Shown here in pieces: positions 11,722 to 25,900 of a stretch of 64,000 nucleotides of DNA. Made by a program: the position numbers and the translations under genes. Position 1 is the stretch's first letter. Every line of letters starts with the position of its first letter. The stretch spans positions 1,178,001 to 1,242,000 of the forward strand of contig CAUJLY010000006.1 in the NCBI GenBank assembly GCA_963281155.1, written 5' to 3'. The notes beneath the pieces are model-generated. The model was not told the DNA's origin and ran no database searches. It saw only the letters and a program-made list of their open reading frames with translations. The DNA comes from Rhabditophanes sp. KR3021. Taxonomy: Eukaryota > Nematoda > Chromadorea > Rhabditida > Alloionematidae.

Positions 11722-14700
11722 TCACCCATTGACGTTTTTTGAATTAGACGATTCTCGATTATTTACATCTCGACGATTTCTGATTTGTGCTGATGTGACA
11801 GGGAAATCTGTTGATCTTACTAAGTCTTGTGGTTCATGAGAAATTTCAAGAATGTCAACTTTTGGGATTGGTGTTTCCCGGTCTGGAGGGAATTCAGTTG
11901 AGTGCTTGAATCCACTTATGTTGCTACGATTTGTTTCTGGGGGTGACATGTCCTCATCTTCGTAACCTTCATTGTAATAATGATCTCTATCTGCGTCCTC
12001 ATTGATCCAAATATTATGACTTGTTTTTGTGACAGTTTCTCCATCAACTACATTCACCGAAGCTACATTTTTTCTTGATTTCGATGGACGCCTCAACTTT
12101 GACGATCCTTTCTTTGAGGGTCCTGCTCCTTCCTCAATTGATTCTAAATTTCCAACTGGGCCCGGTGTTTTAGGAAGTGCTAATTCTTTTTTGTTTAGTG
12201 AGTTGCGGCGTAAGTTGTCTAATTTGAATAGTTTGCCCTTGCTGATAAGATCTCCGAAACCTGACGAATGTGAGAAAGCATATCCTGATCTCAAACTGCC
12301 TCTTCTGCTTCTTCGTGTAGCAACAGTTCTTGGTATCGCCCTACCTTGATCTAACATGCCTAGATTATTCTTTTCAACATCCGCACTAAGTGGCTTAATA
12401 TTATACAGTTTCTTATGCGCTTTGATTTTGTCTGAATATGACGGGTGTGTGTCAATCCAAAAGAATCTACTCACAAGCACAGGCAACAGCAGAATGACTG
12501 ATATCAATAATATACTAAACCAAAAGTGCGGAGTCGACATTGCTCTAAAAGGGACTCCATAACTTGCGCTTGATCCTGCTGCGATCGAAAGTGTTGCTGG
12601 CAAGGCTTCATAATAAATGAAAACGACGGTAAAATACAATGCTATGGATCCCCAGTTGCAGAAGTGATTTATTGGTGTCCAGTATGAGGTATCCATCATA
12701 ATTTGCCCTGTCACTACAATGATAAGTCCCGTGAAGACGGTGAATGATAACATTGCATAATCATTTAAATCCTGACCCGCACTATTTGTTCCTTTGTACA
12801 AAGCTGCGTAAGGAACAAAAAAGATGACGAGACTACTTATGATTCCGTGCAAAACTGAGTAAATAAAAATTCGCATGTTGAAAAAAAGATTGTACTGGCC
12901 AGGAATGTAAAGCTTTGGAAATAGTAAACTGTAATCGTCGTCAACATCTTGATCAAGTACTCCCATCGCGAGGCAAGGTAAAGCTGTGAAGAACATGTTA
13001 TAACACGAAATCATTACTGGGTCATAAATTGGCATTGCAGAATAACCACAGAAAAAGGAATACCAAAAGTGGACAAGAGTAAAGGAAAAGTTTTTGTAAA
13101 AGAAGTATCTCAAGAACTTGCACATCCGGAAATAAGACCACCTTCCATGGACTAGTAATAATCTTTGCAAAAATCGGAACTGGCCAATACTATAGTCTGA
13201 AGCTAAAACTGCTTGCATTCCTTCCTTTCCAGATATCCCGACACCAATGTGAGCTGTTTTGATCATGCTAACGTCATTTGCTCCATCGCCAACCGCCAAC
13301 GTTACAGCTTTCTTGTTTCTTTTGACCAGGTCTACAACTTGAGCTTTTTGAAGAGGTGTCACTCTACAGCAAATAACAGTTTGACAAGCACAACCGATGT
13401 CAAGGAATAGTTTTTCGAGACGTGGTGTCAAGGCAAACACAAGTGAATCACCATTAACAACCAATGCAAATCCTTCTCTCCCTTCCTCATCCTCTTCCTC
13501 CGTAGGTCTTGCATTGCTCACAGGAAACTGATTTTGCTGAAGAGGCGATGATGGATTTGAAGATCCTTTCTGAAATAAATAAAAAATAAAATAGTTATAA
13601 CCAACTTTCTTGATGTTATTAAGCCATTAAATGTATTGTTAGTAAAAGGTGTTAACAAAAAAAGCGTGTGTTAAAGCTTTTAAATTAACGAAAAAAGTAG
13701 ATAGCAACTATCACCACTGTTTGCGTTGGCAACAACAATAGGTTTGTTGTCAAACAATTGACATCATATAATCGTACTCTCTTTATTGAATCATGAAAGG
13801 AAGTTGTGATGTTGGTGTAGTAGTTGGGTTTACTTTGAAATAGGCCTGCTTTTTTTAAAGGATGTGTGTCGGGAAGATGCAAATCTGCTAAAAGTTCCTT
13901 CATTTTACTTTCTTCCTTTTCTGCTTCTATTTTTTCCAAATTTGCAATCACGTCTTCGATATATTTTTGGACGCTTGGGGGATGCTGGATATTTAATGAG
14001 ATAGAGATAGTTAAAAGGAAAAAGGGAATTTGGAAGAGGGATTTAGAAGTGACACATCATGCAAAAATAATCATTTAAATTTTTGAAAAGGGTAAAAAGG
14101 AGCTATTTATTTTAAGACTAAATTTACCTTTCCTGAACCTCGATCAATAATCCTCTTCGAATCTTTAAGTTGAATTTCTACCTCAGAGTCCGTCTTACCA
14201 TCAATTATCATAATGTCTTTCATACTATCAGTTAGTAATTTGCAACTAAATCCAATATTAATTGCTGTTTCAGTCTTATCACCTGTCAGAACCCATATTT
14301 TGATATTTGCCGCTGCTAGTTTAGAAATGGTGGCGGGCACGTCATCTTGCAACTTATCCTCAATTGCAGTAGCCCCGATTAGTGTCATGTTAACCTCTAA
14401 TTCTTCATACAGCATATCCACTTTTTCATCTCTATTTTCCAAGTCCTGAGAAGCGATTTTGACTCTATCTAACCATTCGTAACAAGCAGTCTTATCAAGT
14501 TCTTTATAAGCCAAACACAATGTCCTTAATCCATCTGAAGCAAATTTATCTAAATGCTGGATAGTAGCATCTTTTAATAAACTTGAAGTATTTGGTGAAA
14601 TGCGTTCCATCACCATCGTATCTGCTCCCTTACAATACAGTTTAATTTTACCACTAGAATCAATTATGATGACCGACATTCTTTTGCGAAAATTATTAAA

Positions 14701-16395
14701 ATCAAGGAATTGCAATACTTGGAAATATTCGTCTTTTCCGTTAATTTCAATGGTAATACTTTGAGGTGTCCTACTTTTGAATACATATCCAAAGTTTCTG
14801 GCTGCAGATGTTAGTGCTGCTTCGTCGGGAGATTGTGCTTGATACTCCAATTTATTTCCAGCCTTTCTTTCAGGCATGATTGTATGACAAATAGCTAATA
14901 TTTTCCAAAACTCATCAACCTCTTTACGCCCACCTAAGGTGTCATCTAGTAAAGATTTATCATAGAATTCAAATGTTTTTTCATACCACGTATTGAATGA
15001 AAAATCAACGCACGGCGTTTCACTGTTCTTTTCAATTGTTTGCCCAAGATGATTCATTATGTCTCCGTAGCTTCTACCGTTAATAGAGCACTTGTTGAAA
15101 GTCATCAAATTTTGGGTGAGGGTTCCAGTCTTGTCACTGAATATGTACTGCACCTGCCCCAATTCTTCATTCAACGTAGTGGTACGAGCCTTAGCTGGTA
15201 CATCATTCTTTGCATCGTAAATTTCCTTGTCACAGTCAATCCATTTGGAATGAATGAATCGCAATATTTCAACAGAAACATATAATGAAATAGGTACCAC
15301 AGTATTTAATAAGATAACGTATGAAAAGAACATAAGGAATGCAATTAAAGCTATTTGTTTTCCACTCTTTTCCGAAGAGTCAGGAACAACTCTCTTGTCC
15401 CACAATAAATATTCTTGGAAATTCTTTCCAGTCGTCCATTCCCAAACCCCACACAGAATCGTACAAATAAGACACATTGCAATCAAAAAGAGGACGATGC
15501 CCATGATAAGGAAGTTCAGAAATTTGTCTAAACTTGTTCTTTTGAATTTAGTTTTGCCACTGTTCATCATAAGTTTGGTGTCGATTCCAGCAAAAACAAC
15601 CACCCCATAACACCACCTCGTGTTTCTCATTCGGCATCCTCTTAACAGCATGCGATTGTTATCGATAGGATGTGATTCATTCTTCAAAATCAAATTTCCA
15701 TCAAATTTATCTAATCTATTATTTGGTAGTTCGCAAATAATCTCCCCATCAAAAGCAGAGATGTCTTTTAGAGTGTCGCCGTAGAGAGCAGTTTCGGGTA
15801 AAGCTGCCCGTGACTTCAGATTAGTTTCACCGTCTAATTCAGCCGTCTCTACATAACAGATTCCATAAGGTTCAGAAGTTGATAAGATCAAAAGATCAGA
15901 AGCAATAAAGTCTTCATTTTGCATTCTTATCACGTCTCCCACTCTCACATTCATCCATTTTTCTTCAATTAATGAGTTGTTTCGAACAACCATGCAAATT
16001 CTATTATTAACTTGACTATCAGCTCGATGTCTTTGAATATCATCATATGCATCTTTCACACCAGAAAAAGCTAATACAATGGCTAAAGGAATAGCTGTAG
16101 AGTACCAGGTAATTGAACTAATAACACTCACAAATTGCAATGCCATCAACAGTAAAAAATAAAAGTTTGCGAGTCTTTGGAATTGTTCGAATAAGTTCTT
16201 AGGAACAAAGGTTATTACATTATATTTGGAAGTTTTGATAAAATTATTCTAAACAAACACATTATCGACATCATTTCAAAACAAAAAAGTGCAACTTACA
16301 GCATAATTAAATTCTTTGTTAAATGCTCTGTTGTTTGCTTTTAACACACGTTTGGAAACTTTTTTATCAGCATTAGCGTCGATTTCAGATGACAT
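11722..16395 (-). CDS. tat-2: P4-ATPase phospholipid flippase, ATP8B/TAT-2 class
   Basis: Exons in reading order: 16395-16300, 16248-14128, 13984-13778 and 13569-11722; 1423 residues from the chosen ATG. P4-ATPases move aminophospholipids or phosphatidylcholine from the outer to the inner leaflet. Motifs: DGET of the actuator (171-174), PISL in the fourth membrane segment (351-354, the P4 signature), the phosphorylated DKTGTLTQ (D404), TGDK (from T687) and GDGAND (902-907). Class is judged from stretches such as ELPNNRLDKF and GKTKFKRTSLD, typical of ATP8B. After the last membrane segment is a Ser/Arg-rich tail of over 200 residues, probably regulatory. Exon 3 is weakly conserved and its donor is uncertain: GTACGA after 13778 keeps frame, while the stronger-looking GTAAAC after 13834 does not. 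The true N-terminus may extend upstream (see 16396-16924). Folding and export would need a CDC50-type partner, not seen here. Confidence 0.92.
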
Positions 16396-16924
16396 GGTAC
16401 TTGATTCTTCATTACTTTTGCCAGAAAAAGGAAGTCTGCCAAAGAACCGTTTTATCTTTTCAGAGAAAAGCTTGGTTCTTGAATTTTGGGGGGCTTGGTA
16501 GGAACGTCACAGTTAGTAGATTTTTGTTGAGTATTAGCTTGTTTATCTTCACTAATATTACTAATTATGTGGGCTTTTGATTCGTTTGAGGCTAAATGTG
16601 TGGTCAACTGTTTGGAATGAACAGAGGTGGAAGAATCTTTGCGACCTTTATCTTCTTCACTAAATTCGGCCTGATAGTTAGGATCTTGGTTTGAGTGATT
16701 TGTAATGTATAAATTAGTATCAGGTGAATTTATACGAACAGGAGTACTTTGCAAACTTTGTTCTGTTGTTGTTCTTAACTTTTCAATTGGTCCAGCCACG
16801 TTACAATTAAATAATGAAATGGGGCTAGTAATTTGGTTGTTATGTAATTTAAGTTCGGACCTTAACAAAGTACTTGGAGGCGTAATATTAGTTACTAATG
16901 TCTCCTGCGATGTTTGATAATCTA
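16396..16924 (-). CDS. Putative 5' extension of the flippase gene, frame-broken
   Basis: On the minus strand a TTTTTAG acceptor is followed from about 16924 by an open frame of about 155 codons, rich in Ser, Thr, Asn and Gln, ending in a stop at 16452-16454. A second frame enters from about 16505, reads FSEKIKRFFGRLPFSGK and runs without interruption into the flippase ATG at 16395 and beyond. The two frames differ by one base, and their overlap contains a C6A4 run on the minus strand (16484-16493). Either this is one long N-terminal exon broken by an indel in the homopolymer, or it holds a spliced or alternative 5' end. No domain is recognisable in the extension. Confidence 0.4.
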
Positions 16925-19900
16925 AAAATGCTTATAAGTAACGCTTCTCCATTGTTAAAAGGGTAAAATTTATTAAAAAAAATCAGGAAATATTAATTGT
17001 GAACATTTATAAGAATGATATTTAAAAAATTGTGCGTAGCTCTGGAAATCTATTCGAAAGAGTAGGCAGGAATAAAGACACGAAGTGTCTGATACAGCCA
17101 AATTTGTTTACGATAAAAAAAATAAAAAAGTAAACTATGAGTAAAGGTGTAAATTGTTTGATAAATCAAGCTTTAATTTTTAAAGATTATTATATTGATT
17201 ATCGTCTCTAAGGATAAGAATAACATACATAAAGCCATATAATACGATATGCATGGCTTCATGCAAAGATATGATATACGCTTGTTATTTACCTATCTAT
17301 GGCGCTAAGCCGAGTTGTTGAACAAACAATCGGTAAATAGTCTTTTTCAAATGAAACTTAAACCTATTTTATCAATTAAACCATTAATAACAACAAACAT
17401 AAGAGTAATATCAAGAATGTATTGTAAACAAAGGCATGATTTAAACGTTAAAATTAATCATATTATCAGTAACTTTTTACAAAAAAATACACATCACGTA
17501 AAGATGTTTATATTACTCATTTCTATTTGACGATTCTTGATGAAAAAGCAAGATATCAGTTTGATATCACATTTAGTGATTCATCAACCACAATCCCGAA
17601 CCAATATGTCAAATAGCAAATTTGTTTTATAAATATATAACAGCCCTTTGAAGCTTTTTTCAACTTAGCTAAAATCATTCTATATAAGCATAGTTATTTA
17701 AACAAAAATGTTGCTCATTCACTCCGTCCGTATATATTCCATATTTGTACAGTAAAAAGTGTGCTATATTATTTTTTACTTTGACATCTGTTTAAATTTG
17801 GGTTGTAATGACAAATAATGAAGAAAACTAAAACTATATTTACAATTTATGTGATTAAGTGTGCAACATATCGATATGAGTACAAATTAACATTAAAATG
17901 ATCAAAGAGGCCACTGCACAATGATTAAAGATAAGAAAGTTCAAAACATGGTTAAGTAAAAAGTTTGCATATCTATACATACTACTTTCTTTAACCAACA
18001 CATACTTATAATGGCTCATTTCACCACAAATTATTTGATCATTTTAATGTTTTTATACAAAAGGTAACAATTATGCTTAGAACTTTAGGATATCAGATAC
18101 ATGTGTTATCATTGCACATATATTGATAAAGAATGAATATACGCTTATATATACATTTATTTGTTGCGTCAATACACGTTGACAGTCTAACTAAAGAAAT
18201 CTTAAAATACATAAGTCGAAGGTAAAGCTATACAAATTGAATGTTGTTTTAAACTAGGAGTAGTATCAACTAATACAAAAACTAATATTATACACTCAAA
18301 TTTGAAACTAATATTAGACTGTCTACATTTTTAATTTGAATATAATGTTAAATGTAATGCAATGAAAATATTATACCGTTTGGTGATATCATTCAATCAT
18401 TTCCAAAACTACTACTTCTATTTAATTTACCTCTTTTAGGGGAATGCTATTGGAGAGAGTTGGTTTTGTTAGCTTTATAATTTCAAATATTGTAAGTCCT
18501 ATTGAATAATCACTAAATGGAAAATATAAAACTTTTGTCATCAGCTTATGTAAATAGGCTTGTCAGGAAAGGGAAGTGTTAATTTAAACCACCGCTGATA
18601 GTGAAGAATATAGGAAAAAGAATTTATCACTACAATTAATAGAGGCTTATTTTTGTGATGGTTTTAAAAGTTTGATCAAGCAATTATGTTATATTGTCTA
18701 TCTACAAACTTAACTGACCTTGCAAAATTTGTTTCGTATCGGAAGGATTCATCTTCGTGGGTGCTATTAAATAATTATTGATAAAATATTATAACCTTTT
18801 GATTATTTCTTGACTTTTTACTATTTACCAATTTGTTGGTAACTTCTAAATTATAAACTTTAAAAGTGGGAGTATAGTAGTGATGTTCGAAGATAATTCA
18901 CTTCTTCTTAGATTCAACTTTTCTTTCTATTTATTCTCGTTCAATTTTCGTTCGGTTGATAAGTCTATTTAAAATATTTATTTCCACAATAACCTCCTTC
19001 TTGCCAATTTAAAATCTTTTGTATGGTGTAAACGGATTTGTTTGCAAGTGTTGTTATATGGTTAATGCGTAGTAGAGTCTTGATCAGTATGTTAAATTTA
19101 TAGCATTTAGAAATAAAATTTATAGAATATCTTTTAATTGTTTGATTCTTCTTTCAATTGCTCCTTGTAAATGTGTATTCAAGTTAACTTGTTAATCTAA
19201 GTATATGTACATTCTTACCAAATGTATGACAAATTTTTGTGTGAACAAACTTCTTCCTTGATTTTTCTTTACAACTGTATTATTTCCTTCTTCAAGAACA
19301 TTCAAAGTCAGCCTTATATATTTACTTGAATTATAAAAAGTAATTCTTTTAACAATAATTAATAGAATGTAAAAATTAACCCGCACCACTAAAAATATAC
19401 TTTTAACATCAAAAACTAAACGATTTATGTTGGGGCAAGTAAGTATTAATTAAGCGCTTATTTGAGAGTCAAAATATTGGGATTAAAAATTTCTTGTAGA
19501 GCATATAACTAAACGGTTTCTTTTGACGTTACAAAAAACATTTGAAATTAATGATAATGGGTTGTAATTAATCATGGTAATTAGACAAATAAAATGTTGG
19601 CAGTAAATATTTATTAAATATGCCCATTCAGTGTTTACAGTTTAATTAATACAACTCTTGCCGCAACCACCAAGGCATAGTTTTGTGTGAGCGAATGGTT
19701 TTCTCTAAAGAAATATTACTATATCCATGAATTCGAAAAAAATAGAGAACATCAGAAATATTTCGTCACTTCAAAACGTAATAAAAAATTGAGTTTAAAA
19801 AATTCAAAAGGTAGTGTAAACAATTATTTCTCTAACGTTGTCTCAAGCCAAGTGGAAGTTATTAATTATAATAAACAGGCACATTTAAATAGTGCACATT

Positions 19901-22900
19901 TACGTACTTCATATATTTCTTCATACAGCGTATCAATATTTTTCCTGTCGCAAATATTATTCAGTACTCTTGACAGTTAATTGATGTGTTAACATGAAAA
20001 GAAGATGCTATAAATGTTACAATTCTTGTTACGTTATATCCCTTTTTAAGTATATCTTATGGGTAATTATATGATGTGTAATCAATGAAAACGTCTACTG
20101 ATATCCTATATTATCTTAACCTATATACAAATATAAAGAAACGAAAAAACAGAAGATACCAAATTGCAAAATAGTTTCCGTTAACAAAGCATAAAATAAA
20201 TAGACTTATCCAACTATACAAAATGTTTTCAAATAATTATTTGTTGCCTAGGCTCAAAAAGACCAAATAAAAGGATTAATCAAAGGAATAAATATTAATT
20301 TGTTATTTCCTTAATTTGTATAAAAACAATTAGCAATCTTTGTTTTTTAAATAAGGATATTAATTATGTATGTTTATTCAGAAGGTAGGTAATTCAACGA
20401 ATTATTTAAACTGTACTGTATTAGTTATGCGTATACCTCAGTTACGGCAAAATGCATTGTCTAAAATGCTAAAAATCTATTTTGTTTGTAATTATAGGAT
20501 ATGCGGGAAATAATATCTTTCCACGACATCATGTGCAAAATATATTGTTTATAATGGAAGGAAGGGCGTAATTTAAATACGAGTGACGATGGTGTGAAAA
20601 TCTCCGGAGAAGCCGTACTTTTTATATCCAAACACATAAGGTATCTCTAGTTGTCTTTAAAGACTTTCAATATAGTATAGAGATGCATGTATTTTTGTAC
20701 TGGCAGTTCAAAGGGCATAATTATGTAAAAGAAGGATGTCATTTCCTAAAATTAAAATATTATAATGGTTTATCAAGGTATATAAGCTATAATAAAGCGT
20801 AACTTCAGTAATGAAATATACCAGCCTTGTTAAGGAAATTATATGCTCTATACTTGATAAATTCAAATACGAGAATTTGTACAATGGAAATTGACTTAAC
20901 GAAAACAAAAAGAACGCATATAACACATATAATTATAATAAATTTTTTATGGTGAAAACACAAGGTTTGTAATCAGAAAGGGAAAAACATTGCTAATTAC
21001 GTTTCACAATCCTAATAAACTTTTAAATATTGTTAATTTAAAAATGGTGAAGTGAATGTTTACTTCATACGAAAATATAAATAAATTAGTCAGATAAGAC
21101 TAGAGGTAACGAATGACTATTTCATTAATGTACATGTTAATAATAAATTTTTACTTAGGTTAGCATGTATATATAGTTGCAAGTAAATTACCACTATTTA
21201 CAACAAATGACTACTAAATATTATAGCATTATTGCTTTGGGAAAGTTTATAGGTAGTGAGTCAAAGAAGTGAATGTATTAATTCATTTTATCCTGATGTA
21301 GATACAACGATCAACTCGCTTTCCGAAACAAAAAATATCTTTGAATAAATATTGAAATTTGCCCTTACTTCAATTGGAGACAACGAAGAACATAAAAAAA
21401 TCTTTTCCGGTTAAATTCACTTTCTAAGATTGTAAGACCAGTTTTGTGTTGAGCGACCTTCTGAATATACAATGTTCAGACGTTTATATATAACTTTTCC
21501 TCTCTATTTCGTGTGACGTTTTCCTACAAATTACCTGAACTTCATCTTGTTAACAATGCTTTCGGGAAAGAAAGAAGCTTATACATTTCATAATGGATTG
21601 AAACAACCTCACCTGACTCACACCACCTATCACATTTTTTCAAGTTTGTGACTGTATTTGAATAAGTTATGATATTTTTGTGCGATATTGACTTTTCACA
21701 AGTTTAAAGAAGCTTTATTTAACGAATATTCAGTATGTGCGTTTTGATTTAGGATGTAAGTTCAATTTAAATGAAGATATTGCAAAATTGGAGCAATTTG
21801 TTCTGACAATGACTTTGTATTGTTATTCAGATACAATATTTTTGTAAATCAAAACTAAGCTCTTTTGTTGATTTTTAAATCAGTACATTATAGTTTTGAA
21901 AGGTATCCGGAAATGTCTGTAATGATAAAGTCATTTATTATATTGTCCAAGTACAAACAAATGATCTGATTTCCGTCATAGGTCGAAATTGTAAATGCTT
22001 CAACAACTTATTATGATTGCCCAACACTTAATCAGTGGTCGATTTTTGTGTCTGTTCAATATCAACATGAATCATCAATAGATTAATATTAAATACATTC
22101 AATTTGCCCCTTTTTTAAAGTTGTCATTTAGGCAAACTTTGATTTGGATTATATTTAGCTATGCTTACATACTTTCAACCATAAAATATACACAAAAAGT
22201 ACCATTCAAGAATCGTTCACTTTAATTATGTCAAGAGTAACTATTTATTTAGAGGTATTTCATACAAATGTTTCTGCTAATATTTTCGTGTTTCAAAAAG
22301 CAAACATAGTAAAAATAATCTTACAAAGCGATTATTTCCCAATTTAGAAAATGCTTGATCAAGTTTTGGTTTAGTTTTGTGATTGTTTGATTTTTTAATT
22401 CAATTAGCTCTATAAATGCACTTCTTGACACGTTGTAACAAAGTTTTATGTCTATTTTAAATGTTATATTTTTCGTTATGCCTATACATTTGACTTTTAG
22501 ATATTATCTTTTTTGTTATTAAAAGATATTGCTATTACATATAAAATATGTTTAATATCATTTTTTGCATAAATGTAAGGGTTACTAGACAGATGAAAAG
22601 CAAAGTGGGCCAAATATAAAAGTTGAATGTCCCTAGATCAAGCTTTTTCAGCAAATATTCCTATCAAGCATTTTTTGATTTAAGGTATAGTTATGATTAA
22701 CATTCAGATCTGAGATATTGTTAAGATTGACATTCAGGGGAATTCTAATAAAATGTTTCTTAACACGGATAGGTGCTTCTAAACAATTTTGTTGTGGAAG
22801 TGTAATATTGTTAAAGTGATGTTGTTGACTTTTGTCACATTTGAGACGTCTTTCTTAGATCTTGGCAACATCTACATACTAAAGAGATATACTCTATAGT

Positions 22901-25900
22901 TATTTATTAGTGATTCGTGTTGCATACATTCATTTTATATTTAGGTTGAGCTCAAAATGCATCTCATATTCAGTCTTTGCCATTCATCACATGATAAGTC
23001 ATACACCTTCAAACTGAATACTCTGAGTTTTCATTCAAAGTCAAGACTTTTTGATTCCTACTGAAAGCACGATTATCTTTACATCAGGCGAGAAATGTCT
23101 TTATTCGAAAACAGAATAAAATTATTGCAAGACTATTTTATTATACTATCATAAAAAGCATATTTTATGAAAAACGTTCCCACTAATCGTCGCTATAAAA
23201 AACTAATTTATTTTATGACTTTATCACCTTATTTGATAGTCTCTTCTCAGGCCATTGTTGTACTTACTTAAATTATTTGCTAAAAGTAAAGCATTTTTTA
23301 TGGACATGGAATTGAATTAGAAAAAATGATTTAATTAGAGTATGTGTTTTGCTCTAAATCAAAACGAATAGTACAATTGGATTAATTTTTAATCTCTTTG
23401 ATAACATCGTCACGATTTTTAAATCACTCATTTCACAAAGTGGGATTATAGTTTTGTAATTCCTAGAACTGTTCCATAACAAAAGTTTCACAAATCATCG
23501 AGTAGAATATCAATTTTACAAAAAACTTTTGAGTCAAAAGTATACTTTACAATACTTTGAATTTATTCTAATTTATTTATAATACGTAATTCTTCTTTTT
23601 ATTTATCAGACATCACTTCAGCAAATAATTTAATTATGAAGAATACGTAGACATCATAAATATTTGTCACTTATTTTGATAACTATCTACTCATTTTAAC
23701 ACTTTTAACACTATTGCTTATTAGTTTAAAACAATACCTCCTTCAACCATCAAATCGACAGTTTAGGATCGTGTTATACTTCTTGTTGCTAAAAATAAAG
23801 TCATAACCCTAATAAACACCATCCTTTCCTAATATAAACTTCAGCAGGTAAAAATACGTAGTTTGTTTTTTGCATTTCAATGAAATAGGATATTTGGTAT
23901 CATGCGTGTGGCTGTCTTGTGCTAAAATTATATCAAAACGTGATAAATGATGTTGCATCGATAGAAATATCTTCTATCAAAGTACCACAACTCCTGTACC
24001 AATCTTCTTCCTACTAAAGGAAAGACAGCTTCAACCGACTTTGCACGTGCCTTAAGACAAAGCTTTTGCAAAAGCAAAACATCTTCTGACTTTTTACAAT
24101 TCCTTACTAGCTAATTTATAACATTAATTTAATTGTTTGCGCTAAAACATACCACACTTTTATAAGGCAATATTAGTTTTGGAATTAATTAATTTGTACA
24201 AATATCAAACGCAATTTCTTTTTACATAACTTTCATTTCATTTTTATTTGTTCATAAAAAATTATTATTGTTTCTATTCATCGCATCCATTTCACTTTAA
24301 ATATACTTCCTAATATTTGGGGTTTGTATTTGTTGTCTTGTTTGTTATTCTGAACCATCACCCGAATATCCTTAAAATTATAATCTTTACCAGAAATATT
24401 TGTTTGTCACCATATATTTCAACAACAAAATAACAACCTTTAATTAAAGATGGAAATTGAAAGCGTAATAAAATTGATATCTGAATGCTACCACACATTT
24501 TAATCCTTTTAAATTGGTACTCTTCAAATCAAGAGATTCTCTATTTGTATATTTGATTGTTTATTCATTAAGTTGCAAGCCAATTTTGAAGCAACTTTAA
24601 TTATATGTAAAAATGTATTTAATATTCCTTTATCATACACGTTCATTAGTCACTAACTTTAGGAAATCATACAATATTGGTTGGGTCCGTTCAATAATGA
24701 CAAATGCTTGCTACAACAGTTACAATACAATGTAGTTTGAGAAGCAGGAGAATGCTTTCAAGATGATATTTAGATCACATTAGAATGCTTAGTATTATGT
24801 CATACCCACATTTATTTTTTATAGGATTGGTGGCTGAAATTCTCTTATTGCATTAATATTATTTATCATTTTATGTATAATTGAAAACATTCCAAAATAA
24901 TCTGGCCACCTTTTTGAAAATTGCTTTTAATTTTTAAAATCATTTAATCAACTAATCATTCTTTTTAAAATTAATTTTATCACGCAAAAGATAAAACACT
25001 CAAAATATTGTTGACTTTAGCTTGGAAAGATTGTTCTTAATCATTTGTACTTTAAACCTCTTACTCTATTTAACGCCTTTCTATCATAATTATGCATAAA
25101 AACAATTCACACACATAATTAATTTCATTGAAACAAGGTAAGTTACATCCTTGCACAATCAACACTCAAAATACATAATTTTACTTTCTACTACACAAAT
25201 TTACAGATCATTTAAAATATTTAATATGCTTAATTGTTATCAAACGAAACCCCTAAAACATCAAACCTAATCATCTTACAAAAAGTTGTACTTTGAAACT
25301 TTTAAAAATAATATTTACACAAAATACCAAAACAAGTCATTTTTTGATGATAACTGTACATGTTTCTTTATTAATAAAGAGTCTTCCTTTTTTTAAAAAT
25401 ACCCCACATTACTTATTTATGTATTAAAATGCTTTGTAGGGGTTATTATAAAGTTTCCATGGGTATAACTTCCTTATTGTATTTTAGTTAAGAGTAATGT
25501 TATGTAGTTAAAGTAATTTTTAAGACAATTTAGCTAATACCACTTGTTCTTAAATAAAATGTACCCCATTTAACTTTCATTTATATTAAATATTTCCTAG
25601 AATGTACAGTTTAAGCCCCCACCAAGACAGTTTTTTTTGATGTAAAGGGTCGGAAATGCAAACATAAATGCACTCGAATGTAATCTTATTTGCATAGACA
25701 ATTCAACACAATTTAAAAGGAAACGCTCCTTTTACACTTTCAAATATTGCCAACTTTTACTTTTTTATTTACAATGAAAGATTAACCATCATTTAGGTAG
25801 TCATTTGTTTATACTCGAAACTTCCACATTCAAATTATCCTCTGTAATTAGCTTTGGCGGTGGACATTTACCTTTGCAAATATAACGTTTTATCATGCTT

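Noticed and set aside
24040..24070. Minus-strand TAAGGCACGTGC, which shares the seed of miR-124
   Set aside because: Only the first nine bases match, and I could not see a partner arm forming a stable hairpin on the 5' side.
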